A stretch of 29,830 nucleotides of DNA from Candidatus Pantoea soli (GTDB taxonomy: Bacteria; Pseudomonadota; Gammaproteobacteria; Enterobacterales; Enterobacteriaceae), in assembly GCF_007833795.1 (NCBI RefSeq), contig NZ_CP032705.1:1-29830 (forward strand), given 5' to 3'. Made by a program: the position numbers and the translations under genes. A model generated the notes under the pieces. The model made no database searches and had not been told where the DNA came from. It was given only the letters and a program-made list of their open reading frames with translations. Below, one piece after another: positions 20,951 to 28,624 of the stretch. The stretch's first letter is position 1. Each line of letters begins with the position of its first letter.

Positions 20951-21800
20951 CAACAAGTCTTTTTCGCTGTCTCCAACAGGGCTGACAAAAAACCCTGATC
21001 CTGTTTTTACCTCTCAGCCTGGCAAAGCAACGTTACCGTTTTGCGAGAAGCTGATGAAAGCAGCGGCAGGCTTTACCGACTCCTTTACTTTCAAAATGTT
21101 TGTAGCCTTTGCCCGCAAGAGCGGTAAGCGTCGTCGTGCCCCGCGTAAAAGCGTTTTAAAGGCTATCGAAGCATTGATGCAGGGGCTGGGATTTCATTTT
21201 GATCCGCTGGCTGGTAAGGCAAACGTCACCCTCACTACTTTGGCCATTGAATGTGGCTTAGCCACAGAATCCGAAAATCGGAATCTGGCCATCACTCGCG
21301 CGACACGTACCCTACGCCTGTGCAAGATTCTCGGCATGATCACCTATAACACCGAATTTTGTTCGGATTTAGGCTGCAATTTCCCAACTGATATTACTTT
21401 CTGTGAGGATTTTCTTAGAGCTATTGGCATCTCAGAAAGAGCTATGGAAGGTGCGGCTCGTTCATGTGCTGGCTGGGAAAATCAAAAGCGCGCTAAAAAG
21501 GGTCTGCCTGCCCTGAGTTTAAAGGAGTTGGCTGATCAAGCCTGGGGTTCGTTTCGAAAACGTTTTTATGATTACCGGCTCAAGCGAAAGCAGCAGGGCG
21601 AGAAACGAGCCAGGGCAGAGCGCGACAGCGTCCGTTCGCGGCAAGATATTGAAAGGCTGGTAAGCACACAGCTTTCAAAAGAAATATCAAAGGGGTTGTT
21701 TCCTGCTGATCTGGACGCTGCAAAGCGCGAAGTGGCTCGAAGGGTTAAAGAGCGCATGATTATGTCCAGAGGGAACTTTACCAGGCTCAGAGCAGCTTAA
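20943..21800 (+). CDS. repA: RepA replication initiator (RepFIIA/IncL/M-IncI-like)
   Basis: Initiates plasmid replication at the origin just downstream. The 285-residue product starts at GTG 20943, the only start after an in-frame stop at 20928, and depends on leader coupling. It contains the conserved RepA blocks FTDSFTFKMFVAFARKSGKRRR, LTTLAIECGLATES, ITRATRTLRLCKILGMITY, CNFPTDITF and KKGLPALSLKEL. The C-terminus (about 190-285) is basic. The family is RepFIIA-like (IncFII, IncL/M and IncI relatives). An AGCC/GGCT terminator lies at 21827. Confidence 0.93.
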   Translation: MHDNKSFSLSPTGLTKNPDPVFTSQPGKATLPFCEKLMKAAAGFTDSFTFKMFVAFARKSGKRRRAPRKSVLKAIEALMQGLGFHFDPLAGKANVTLTTLAIECGLATESENRNLAITRATRTLRLCKILGMITYNTEFCSDLGCNFPTDITFCEDFLRAIGISERAMEGAARSCAGWENQKRAKKGLPALSLKELADQAWGSFRKRFYDYRLKRKQQGEKRARAERDSVRSRQDIERLVSTQLSKEISKGLFPADLDAAKREVARRVKERMIMSRGNFTRLRAA

Positions 21801-22251
21801 ACTCTTTCATTAAGCTATCCAGCGCCAGCCTGGAGGCTTTTTTACGTCTGTATCCCGTCAATAGTGTATTTGGCACCTTATCGGCTCTCACCTGCGGCCG
21901 TTTTTCTCGTGATCTCTGCAAAATCAGAACATTCAAAGGACTTTTTACCGTCGTTTTTAAAGTTATGCACCATTAAGTGCAAGGGACATAACTTACTGAG
22001 TGATAACCGGTATTCTTTGTATGTGCGTGTAGTCTTTTAAAAGTCTTTATTAGTAATCTATTAAAAAGAATACCTATTCGTTCTCTGTCCTGTGGACAGA
22101 ATGAGGTTGCTCCCTCCGTACCGGAGGGCATAACTGCAAAGCAGCGTCAGCATCATTGAGTGGTCGAAGCCCTGGCCGTTAGGCCAGAACGTCGACCACT
22201 TAACGAATGATGTAACTAGAAACTTTTTAAAGGTAGCTCCCATCGTAACCG
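21801..22251. other. Probable origin of replication, hairpin-rich
   Basis: No gene in these 451 bases. In RepFIIA-type plasmids oriR follows repA after a short CIS element. Visible elements: terminator-like AGCC-TGGA-GGCT with T6 at 21827-21843; AAGTTATG (21960-21967) and CATAACTT (21987-21994) around TGCAC/GTGCA; a DnaA-box-like TTATGCACC at 21963 (8 of 9 against TTATNCACA); TCTGTCC/GGACAGA at 22084-22100; CCCTCCG/CGGAGGG at 22112-22128; and a 61-base nested hairpin at 22151-22211. The T-rich 22020-22080 could be the melting region. Confidence 0.7.
22151..22211. repeat. 61-base nested hairpin in the origin region
   Basis: CATCATT/AATGATG, AGTGGTCGA/TCGACCACT and CTGGCC/GGCCAG pair in order around the loop GTTA, with small bulges. 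Such a cruciform could be a single-strand initiation or primosome site. Confidence 0.75.
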
Positions 22252-22497
22252 ATGGGCAAAAGTGCTCATCATTTGCCCTATATAAAAGCTTCGAACCGGA
22301 GGATTGCTGGAAGTGCTTTTCGTCTGCGACCGTTGACTTTCTTCATTGCTTACAGATCGAGGCTTCGCAAAACCCAGCTTAGGCAGGGAAAGGGGCCAAA
22401 ACTACTACAGACGTCGCACAGACGCTCTGAGCTTAAGGCGCGATGTGAACATCGAAAAGTTAAAAAAACCCGCGAGAATGCTTTCTACGGCGTATAA
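22252..22497 (+). CDS. Possible basic protein after the origin
   Basis: An 81-residue Arg/Lys-rich frame (MGKSAHHLPYIKASNRRI...). It follows the origin hairpins. Its ATG lies inside the hairpin CCCATCG/CGATGGG and no good ribosome-binding site precedes it. A basic protein gene also follows oriR in IncFII (RepA4), but I see no clear similarity. May be spurious. Confidence 0.35.
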   Translation: MGKSAHHLPYIKASNRRIAGSAFRLRPLTFFIAYRSRLRKTQLRQGKGPKLLQTSHRRSELKARCEHRKVKKTRENAFYGV

Positions 22498-22540
22498 AGA
22501 GGGTTATCGGCAAAAGTCATAACAAGGAAAACTTACCTCC

Positions 22541-23023
22541 ATGCTTGATCTAATAAAAACCATAACCTCGATTCCAACCGCTGTTAATGGAATAGTCGCA
22601 GGTAGGGCTGCTTATAAAGCTCATGAGCAAGCCCGAAAAGACCTTATGACTTACATGGATATAGGAATGAGGAAAACCAATAAAATTTTGCGTAACGCTA
22701 CGAAAGAGCAAAGGGTTGGAGCTATTTTAGAGTATCGGAAATGGCGTATACCTAAACCTAACGGTGTTATGGATCTTGAAGTTCGTGGAAAAGTACCTGT
22801 AAATCACGTTAGCGAATTAGTCGGCCTTAAGGCTGATATTGGAGCTATTTTAGCTTTGAACACGGTTTTCCTGCCGCAGCGGCTGCGCAAAAGATTAATC
22901 AACCTCAACCAAACTTTAAAAGATACAGAAAGCTCTTTTGAGAAGCGTGGCAAAGAATGGTTCTACTTTGCGCGATGCTATATCTTGCGTAAGCAGATCA
23001 GAAGGGTTAAGGCTCTATTATAG
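22541..23023 (+). CDS. Hypothetical protein inside the replicon
   Basis: A 160-residue basic helical protein: MLDLIKTITSIPTAVNGIVAG, a hydrophobic-to-amphipathic N-terminus, then a Lys/Arg-rich helical stretch (RKDLMTYMDIGMRKTNKILRNATKEQRV) and a closing helix with NQTLKDTESSFEKRGKEWFYFARCY. No family recognised. AAGGAAAAC lies 12 bases upstream, rather far for a ribosome-binding site. The right inverted repeat begins 45 bases after its stop. Confidence 0.55.
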   Translation: MLDLIKTITSIPTAVNGIVAGRAAYKAHEQARKDLMTYMDIGMRKTNKILRNATKEQRVGAILEYRKWRIPKPNGVMDLEVRGKVPVNHVSELVGLKADIGAILALNTVFLPQRLRKRLINLNQTLKDTESSFEKRGKEWFYFARCYILRKQIRRVKALL

Positions 23024-23068
23024 GTTCTTTACGCCAACGTTCACTCTGCATTATTCGGTATGCAAAAA

Positions 23069-23146
23069 GCTACCGCCCTCGCTTCGCTCAGTTGCTCAAC
23101 GCCGACTCCGACTGAAAAACAAGTTTTTCAGTCGGAGTCGGCGTTC
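23069..23146. repeat. Right copy of the inverted repeat flanking the replicon
   Basis: A 78-base inverted near-copy of 20197-20272. It contains a perfect 48-bp palindrome, 23098-23145, with 23-bp arms around AA. The complementary strand carries GGCGGTAGCTT, which fits the ops consensus GGCGGTAGNNT, reading toward repA. Confidence 0.92.
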
Positions 23147-23191
23147 TCTAATTTCGAACTAATAATAGGGCGTAATAATACACATCATTAA

Positions 23192-23217
23192 AAAGGTGTG
23201 TAATGTTACACACCTTT
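23192..23217. promoter_or_regulatory. TGTGTA/TACACA-type palindrome distant from parA
   Basis: Twelve-base perfect arms (AAAGGTGTGTAA/TTACACACCTTT) around TG, plus a half site TACACATC at 23179-23186. It has the same core as the operators at 13354, 14070 and 14134. It is probably bound by the same protein and could be a centromere or an operator. It might also act as a weak terminator. Confidence 0.65.
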
Positions 23218-23298
23218 ATTGCGCAAGTGTAGCCTCCCTGGTTTATTGCTGCAAGGAGGCTCTATTTTTCATGAATTCATTAGTCTGGTGAGATCTCA

Positions 23299-23324
23299 CT
23301 TGTTGTTAACCCCTTAACAACAAG
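23299..23324. repeat. 11-bp perfect hairpin, possible terminator or operator
   Basis: CTTGTTGTTAA/TTAACAACAAG around CCCC. It lies downstream of the minus-strand XRE gene. On neither strand is there a clear T run, so the role is open. Confidence 0.5.
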
Positions 23325-23389
23325 AGAAAAATTTTCAGCGCTTTTTCTTCCAGGATAAAAGCAGATGGATCAATACAAGTAGCAACTGG

Positions 23390-23734
23390 TTAGTTTGATG
23401 ATGCTTTTTTGAGGAATTCGTGTAACTCAGCGCAGAGCTTTTCAGCGTGATTGATGGTGTTAAGGTATGGGTTAGTAGATGAATTATTTTTGTTAAGATG
23501 AATATTCAGAATTGTCTCAGCCAAAGCATCGTCAACTGTGTAAAAATAGCACTCAGGATAGTTAAGCGCAGCCGCTATTTTCACCATTAATGAAAAAGGC
23601 GGATCTACTCTGCCAACCTCGTAGCTGGAAATCCGAGATCTGATATTAATTCCTTCTACATCAACCATTTCAGCAAGTTTCTCCTGAGAGATACCTGCGT
23701 TTCTACGCGCATCTTTTAATCGTTTAGGAACCAT
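23390..23734 (-). CDS. XRE-family transcriptional regulator
   Basis: A 114-residue protein starting at ATG 23734, which has GGAGA 7 bases upstream; an ATG eight codons earlier is less likely. Residues 1-65 form an XRE helix-turn-helix: RLKDARRNAGISQEKLAEMVDVEGINIRSRISSYEVGRVDPP. The rest is a helical dimerisation-like tail. It is divergent from the first genes of the transfer operon, across a 330-bp region with two palindromes (23783-23819 and 23866-23893). It probably represses itself and possibly the transfer operon. Confidence 0.85.
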   Translation of the reverse strand: MVPKRLKDARRNAGISQEKLAEMVDVEGINIRSRISSYEVGRVDPPFSLMVKIAAALNYPECYFYTVDDALAETILNIHLNKNNSSTNPYLNTINHAEKLCAELHEFLKKASSN

Positions 23735-24064
23735 AATTTTCTCTCCAGTTTTTAGCATCTTACAAAGTTCCTCCGTGATTTCTGTATGAATATCTAATCA
23801 ATGGTTGTTTATTCATACACGACAGGTATAATGTATTAAGAAACTTAAGATTGACTTGTTCCACTAAACAACTGTATTTTTATACAGTTGTTTACGTAAG
23901 GCTAGGATTTTATTGCGTATATTTTCAATATGTCAGCATGTCTTACTGCTCTTTATCATAGCTGGGGTTTGCCCCGCAGAGATGCGGGATTCTGACGAAT
24001 TAATGTTTTTTTGGGGCCAGGGTTACGTCCCTAGCACCACAAAAGCATTAACCGGAGGGAATCT
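23735..24064. promoter_or_regulatory. Regulatory region between the repressor and the transfer operon
   Basis: 330 bases with no supported gene. It contains TGTATGAAT (23783-23791) inverted at 23811-23819, the SOS-type palindrome at 23866-23893, a possible rightward promoter (TTGACT at 23851-23856 with TATTTT at 23875-23880, spacing 18), and a hairpin CCCGCA/TGCGGG near 23974. The ribosome-binding site GGAGGG for the next gene lies at 24054. Confidence 0.6.
23866..23893. promoter_or_regulatory. Extended palindrome matching a LexA (SOS) box
   Basis: Arms AAACAACTGTAT and ATACAGTTGTTT pair perfectly around TTTT. The core CTGT (23872-23875), eight AT-only bases, ACAG (23884-23887) fits the LexA rule CTGT-N8-ACAG. 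The arms extend beyond the LexA consensus, so the XRE regulator is an alternative binder. It overlaps the putative -10 of the rightward promoter. Confidence 0.6.
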
Positions 24065-24370
24065 ATGACTGTAGTGATCACGATAAAAGCAACCGACAAC
24101 GCCAAAAATCGCCGCAAAATGCGGAGAGCTTCGGAAAGAGAAGAGCGGGAGGATAGCGAGCGGCAAGTGAGGCTCGACTATTACACGAAAAATCGCGGTT
24201 GTATCTATGCAGCAAGAGCCGTTTCTCGGGCCGCTACTTCGCCAGCTAAACAGCAAAAAGCAAACCCTGAGCCTTCTTTATCACGTATAAATAAATCCAA
24301 TTCTCGTAATAGCCTAACTTGCCGTGCTCGGCAGAAAATGAAGTTAGGAGAAAAACCACTCATCAAATAG
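24065..24370 (+). CDS. Small basic protein, first gene of the transfer operon
   Basis: A 101-residue Arg/Lys/Glu-rich protein (MTVVITIKATDNAKNRRKMRRASEREEREDSERQVR...) with a strong GGAGGG site 5 bases upstream. Charged and probably helical or disordered, it may bind nucleic acid. It is followed by a hairpin at the stop codon and a terminator, so it may be expressed separately from virB1. Family unknown. Confidence 0.6.
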   Translation: MTVVITIKATDNAKNRRKMRRASEREEREDSERQVRLDYYTKNRGCIYAARAVSRAATSPAKQQKANPEPSLSRINKSNSRNSLTCRARQKMKLGEKPLIK

Positions 24371-24415
24371 TTTCATTCTATTTGAAGATATAGTCGCTTA
24401 TGCGGCTTTTTTTTT
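24363..24415 (+). terminator. Hairpin and terminator after the first gene
   Basis: TCAAATAG (24363-24370) pairs with CTATTTGA (24378-24385). Then AGTCGC (24392-24397) and GCGGCT (24402-24407), with one wobble, precede a run of about nine T bases. This is a typical intrinsic terminator, possibly an attenuator for the downstream operon. Confidence 0.8.
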
Positions 24416-24442
24416 GCCTGAAATACAGGAGCTAAATAATTC

Positions 24443-24661
24443 ATGCCCCAATCGCCTGATAATGAATCAACAAGTGCTGTTGTCTATATCGGGAATCATC
24501 GTTGGCTTTCAGCCTGCCAGCACGCTAGAGATATTTCCTATCATGCAAATTCAAATATAAAGCCCAGCAGTTTTGTTCAATACGTCCTGGATAATTTCAG
24601 CGATCAGGCTCGTGCTGCTCTCCTTATGGAGCTACGCAACGAGTCCTCTAAAGCGGAGTAG
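24443..24661 (+). CDS. Small hypothetical protein
   Basis: A 72-residue protein. CAGGAGC lies about 12 bases upstream. It contains helical segments (WLSACQHARDISYHANSN, VQYVLDNFSDQARAALLMELRNE) and no recognised domain. The following gene starts 3 bases after its stop. Confidence 0.55.
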   Translation: MPQSPDNESTSAVVYIGNHRWLSACQHARDISYHANSNIKPSSFVQYVLDNFSDQARAALLMELRNESSKAE

Positions 24662-24664
24662 AAA

Positions 24665-24871
24665 ATGAGTAGCAAACCCACTCACACCGCCTTTGTCACT
24701 CAAGAAATTGATGTGGCTGGGGAGAAAAAAACGTTATGGCATCGCGTAGGTTCGGTATGGCCGCATAAGTCAGGACCTGGAATGACAATGATGATTATTC
24801 CAGGCGTGGCGATCAGCGGGAAGATTGTGATCATGCCAGTTAAGGATGACGAGCCACCGATTAATTTCTAA
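24665..24871 (+). CDS. Small conserved hypothetical protein before virB1
   Basis: A 68-residue protein resembling a widespread small family with a WHRVGSVWPHKSGPGMTMMI and GKIVI pattern. The family is known from plasmids but its function is not known to me. A GGAG site is weak or absent, so translation may be coupled to the gene before. It lies 12 bases before virB1. Confidence 0.6.
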   Translation: MSSKPTHTAFVTQEIDVAGEKKTLWHRVGSVWPHKSGPGMTMMIIPGVAISGKIVIMPVKDDEPPINF

Positions 24872-24883
24872 CGGAGGCCGCTT

Positions 24884-25549
24884 ATGTTGAGCACAGCCGC
24901 TTTTATGGCAATTGCCATGCAGTGCGCTGTTTCAGTTCATCCTGATACCGCGCATGACGTTGCTAAAACAGAATCAGGTTTTAATCCTTATGCAATAGGA
25001 GTAGTTAACGGCAAGTCGCTTTATCCATCTTCATTAAATGAAGCAATGGAGCAGATAAAGAAATTAAAAGCTGATGGGAAAAATTATTCCGTTGGCCTGA
25101 TGCAAATCAATAAATCCAATTTCTCGGTTTATGGCGTCACTGCTTCTCAGGCGTTTGACCCTTGCACGAATCTGAAAGTTTTCGAAAAGATCATCACTGA
25201 TTGTTACCGGCGCGGCGGCACTCTTAAAAGAGCCTTGAGTTGCTATTACTCCGGCAATTTTGATACCGGCCAGCGGCCTGAAAAATCATTTTCGCAAACC
25301 AGTTATGTGCAAAGAATAGGCTATGTAGTACCCAGTACCAAAGCTGACCGTATGGCAGCTATCCAACCCGAAGTTACCCCTCAATTAACGCCTTCACCAA
25401 CAGCGTCTAAACAAGTTTGGCCTCAAAAAGTAGTACGCGGATCTTTGTCTAGCACAGATGAAAAGCGAGCTACTACGCGGCTTGTTTACCCTGCTCAGGT
25501 AGTGCGTGGAACTCTTTTTAATTCATCAATCGCAAAGGAAACTCAGTAA
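24884..25549 (+). CDS. virB1: VirB1-like lytic transglycosylase
   Basis: Opens peptidoglycan for assembly of the channel. The 221-residue product has an N-terminal hydrophobic stretch acting as signal or anchor and the SLT fold: AKTESGFNPYAIGVVNG with catalytic glutamate at about residue 30, then SVGLMQINKSNF and CYYSGNF. The C-terminal part (about 160-221) has two copies of a short motif, VWPQKVVRGSL and VYPAQVVRGTL. ACGGAGGCCGCTT precedes the ATG. Confidence 0.92.
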   Translation: MLSTAAFMAIAMQCAVSVHPDTAHDVAKTESGFNPYAIGVVNGKSLYPSSLNEAMEQIKKLKADGKNYSVGLMQINKSNFSVYGVTASQAFDPCTNLKVFEKIITDCYRRGGTLKRALSCYYSGNFDTGQRPEKSFSQTSYVQRIGYVVPSTKADRMAAIQPEVTPQLTPSPTASKQVWPQKVVRGSLSSTDEKRATTRLVYPAQVVRGTLFNSSIAKETQ

Positions 25550-25857
25550 TGAAAACTCAGTTCATCAAGTCTGCTCGTAAAGCGCTGTTCACAGTTCGCA
25601 ATACTGCCGCTGCCGTTGGTAGCCTCGCTGTTGCATCGCCAGCGTTTGCTGATGGTTTTACCAAAGCCGACACATTGTTAGAGAAGGTGTCTTCTGGCCT
25701 GATGGGGCTTGCTGTTGTCACGATTACGATTGCTGCCCTCATTGTTGGCTATCGCACTCTTTACGATGGTCGTGCTTTGTCTGAGTCAAAAAACATCATC
25801 ATTGGCGGCATCATCATTGCTTCTGTCTCTGAGATCGCTTCTATCCTGACTTCATAA
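25549..25857 (+). CDS. virB2: VirB2-like major pilin
   Basis: The pilus subunit. The 102-residue precursor has a long basic signal peptide ending at PAFA/D (about 35 residues), then two hydrophobic helices (LMGLAVVTITIAALIVGYR and NIIIGGIIIASVSEIASI). The length and double-helix hairpin are typical of T-pilin-type VirB2. The start overlaps the virB1 stop by one base (TAATG). Confidence 0.92.
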   Translation: MKTQFIKSARKALFTVRNTAAAVGSLAVASPAFADGFTKADTLLEKVSSGLMGLAVVTITIAALIVGYRTLYDGRALSESKNIIIGGIIIASVSEIASILTS

Positions 25858-25867
25858 GGTTCCCGCC

Positions 25868-28615
25868 ATGACGACCATGTATAAAGCACTGCGTAAACCA
25901 GTGGCACTATGGGGCGTCCCGATGGTGCCACTGGTTATGTCATTCACTGTATTGATCATTGCAGCAATTTGGACAACGCCTTTTCTGTTCTTATTGCTGC
26001 CGCTCAATTTCTTCCTTCTTAAAGCGTTAGCTAAAAAAGATGCTCACATTTTTTCGCTTCTGGCGCTAAAAATGAGGACTCGCGGGCATGGCGTAGCAAA
26101 TCGGTTTTATGGCGCTACGGTTTTTAAAGCCATCGAGCAAGGTTCCGTCGATATTTCGGAGTTCCTGGAAAATATGAAGCTAAACCAGCAGGCAACTATT
26201 CGTAAGCACATTCCTTACTCGTCGCATATTCATCCTAATGTAGTGCGAGGTAGTGATGGATCGATGTTTGCGACTTGGGAATTTATAGGTACATCATTTG
26301 ATTGTGAATCTCCTGAATCACTGGAGATAATCACTACCCAATTAAACGCAATGTATCGCTCTTATGAGGGACAGCCAGTAACTTTCTGGCGGCATAATGT
26401 CAGAGAGTCTTTTACGGACGATATGACGACTGAGACGGGAAATTTATTTGCCGATGAAGTGTCTCGTCGATATAACAGTTCTCTGAAACAAAAAGGTTTC
26501 AGGCGTAACAGGCTTTTCCTGACTGTTTGTTACCGGCCTTTTACAGCACTAGATAAGTCTGAGCGCCGCCGATTAAAGGAGAAGCAAAAACTTTCAGAAT
26601 TAGATGAAGCCTTACAGGATATGCTGGATATTGTTAAATCTCTGGATAGCTATCTTGCCCGGTTTACTGCTAATAAGCTCAGCACCTTTGAGCAAAACGG
26701 CATTGTTTTTTCATCGCAACTCTCTTTCTATGAGTACCTGCTTACGCACCGCTGGCGTAAAGTGCGTGTGTCAAGCACTCATGCAAGTAACCTGCTCGGA
26801 AATGCCGATCTCTACTTCACTGCTGACTCCGGCCAGATTAATCACATTGACGGGACAACGTATTTTCGCGGCCTTGAGATTAAGGAGTTTACCCCTGAAA
26901 CCGGCACAGGGCTGATGGACGCGCTGTTATACGCACCCTGTGATTACGTTATTACGCAATCTTTTACCTGCATGGGGCGTGAAGAAGCGCGTAAAAGCAT
27001 TGTGAGAACGAAGAAGTTGTTAATCAGTGCCGATGATGATGCCGTTTCACAGCGTCTCGATTTGGACGTTGCGTTAGATCTGCTTGGGTCGGGACATATC
27101 TCATTTGGCAAACACCATTACTCGCTTCTTATTTATGCCGACTCGCTGGATACTCTTGTCGATGATACCGGCGAAATCAGCAACGGATTGAACAATATCG
27201 GTGTCACGCCAGTAAGGGCAACGATTGAACTGCCTGCCTCTTATTTTGCTCAGTTACCCGGCAACTATACGTTACGGCCGCGGCTCGGTGAGATAAGCAG
27301 CCAGTGCTTCGCTGAGATCAGTTGCATGCACAATTTCTTTCCTGGTAAACGTGAGAATGCGCCTTGGGGCGAAGCAATCGCCATCCTGCCTACGCCGTCA
27401 GGAGGAGCGTATTACCTGAATCTGCATAACACCCTTTTTGGTCAGGATGACTTCAACGAGAAAACGCCATTCAGTACATCCGTTATCGGTACTAACGGCT
27501 CTGGTAAAACGGTGTTGGCCGGTTTCATTGCCGCTGCACTGCAAAAGTATTCGCGGCCTGACAGCTTCTCACCTTCTGCCGTTACAAAAAGGTTAACTAC
27601 GGTCTACTTCGATAAAGATCGCGGTGCTGAAATGAACGTACTGGCGTTAGGGGGGCGTTATTACCGTCTTATAGCCGGTGAGCCAACAGGCTTTAACCCG
27701 TTTAGCCTACCGGTCAATAAGCGTAATGTCGCCTTTGTGAAACAGCTAATGAAGCTGCTATGCACACGCGACGGCGCAACGATAACGGAGCGCGACGACA
27801 GGCGCTTGAGTATGGCCGTTGACCGCGTTATGTATGAACTAAAGCCTGAAAACAGGGTTTACGGTATTACCCGAATGCTTGAAAACCTGTCAGAACCGGC
27901 CAACGTCGAGTCGCAGGAAAACGGCCTTCACATTCGTCTGTCTAAATGGGCGCAGGGTGGGGATTACGGTTGGGTTTTCGATAATGAGCATGACACCTTC
28001 AATATTGCCGACTGTGACAATTTTGGTATTGATGGGACGGAGTTTTTAGATAACAAAGATATTTGCGCGCCGCTTTCATTTTACCTGCTTTACCGGGTGA
28101 CAAGCCTGCTTGATGGCCGCAGGCTGGTTATTTTTATGGATGAATTCTGGAAGTGGTTAAACGATCCGGTCTTTTCGGATTTTGCATACAACAAGCTGAA
28201 AACTATCCGTAAGCTCAACGGTTGTATCGTACCGCTTACGCAGTCACCCGCTGAGATAATCACTAACCCTATCGCCCCTGCCGTAGTTGAACAGTGCGCT
28301 ACACAGATCTTTTCTGCCAATCCTAACGCAACACGCGAGCACTATGTTGATGGTCTGAAAGTGCCGGAAGAAGTCTTTGAGGTTATCAAAAGCATCGATC
28401 CGGCCCGTCGTCAGTACGTCATTATCAAAAATCAGTTCCGGCGTGGTGATTTGAAGCGTTTCTCTGCTCTGGTAACGCTCGATTTATCCGGCCTGGGCGG
28501 TTACATCAAAGTGCTGTCAGGAAGTGCTGACAACCTCGAAATCTTCGATTCGATTTATAAGCCTGGTATGCAGCCATCCGACTGGCTGGATACTTTCCTT
28601 GAAAAAGCTCTCTGA
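25868..28615 (+). CDS. virB3-4: VirB3-VirB4 fusion ATPase
   Basis: A 915-residue fusion of the small membrane protein VirB3 (residues about 1-95, with two hydrophobic helices in MVPLVMSFTVLIIAAIWTTPFLFLLLPLNFFLL) and the VirB4 ATPase (about 100-915). Walker A GTNGSGKT lies at 540-547 and Walker B RLVIFMDEFW at about 750-760. An in-frame fusion is typical of IncX-type and some other enterobacterial MPF-T systems, whereas IncN keeps them separate. AAGG lies 8 bases before the ATG. It powers pilus biogenesis and transport. Confidence 0.94.
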   Translation: MTTMYKALRKPVALWGVPMVPLVMSFTVLIIAAIWTTPFLFLLLPLNFFLLKALAKKDAHIFSLLALKMRTRGHGVANRFYGATVFKAIEQGSVDISEFLENMKLNQQATIRKHIPYSSHIHPNVVRGSDGSMFATWEFIGTSFDCESPESLEIITTQLNAMYRSYEGQPVTFWRHNVRESFTDDMTTETGNLFADEVSRRYNSSLKQKGFRRNRLFLTVCYRPFTALDKSERRRLKEKQKLSELDEALQDMLDIVKSLDSYLARFTANKLSTFEQNGIVFSSQLSFYEYLLTHRWRKVRVSSTHASNLLGNADLYFTADSGQINHIDGTTYFRGLEIKEFTPETGTGLMDALLYAPCDYVITQSFTCMGREEARKSIVRTKKLLISADDDAVSQRLDLDVALDLLGSGHISFGKHHYSLLIYADSLDTLVDDTGEISNGLNNIGVTPVRATIELPASYFAQLPGNYTLRPRLGEISSQCFAEISCMHNFFPGKRENAPWGEAIAILPTPSGGAYYLNLHNTLFGQDDFNEKTPFSTSVIGTNGSGKTVLAGFIAAALQKYSRPDSFSPSAVTKRLTTVYFDKDRGAEMNVLALGGRYYRLIAGEPTGFNPFSLPVNKRNVAFVKQLMKLLCTRDGATITERDDRRLSMAVDRVMYELKPENRVYGITRMLENLSEPANVESQENGLHIRLSKWAQGGDYGWVFDNEHDTFNIADCDNFGIDGTEFLDNKDICAPLSFYLLYRVTSLLDGRRLVIFMDEFWKWLNDPVFSDFAYNKLKTIRKLNGCIVPLTQSPAEIITNPIAPAVVEQCATQIFSANPNATREHYVDGLKVPEEVFEVIKSIDPARRQYVIIKNQFRRGDLKRFSALVTLDLSGLGGYIKVLSGSADNLEIFDSIYKPGMQPSDWLDTFLEKAL

Positions 28616-28624
28616 GGTGAATCT

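Larger units (their letters stand above)
23024..23389. other. Gene-free region with inverted repeat, operator and terminators
   Basis: About 366 bases without a supported gene. It contains the right inverted repeat (23069-23146), the TGTGTA/TACACA palindrome at 23192-23217, a probable terminator AGCCTCC/GGAGGCT (23231-23237, 23255-23261) followed by CTATTTTT, and the hairpin CTTGTTGTTAA/TTAACAACAAG (23299-23324). Confidence 0.65.

Noticed and set aside
22938..23162. 74-codon frame across the right inverted repeat
   Set aside because: It overlaps the end of the 22541 gene in another frame and reads through the 48-bp palindrome, without a ribosome-binding site.
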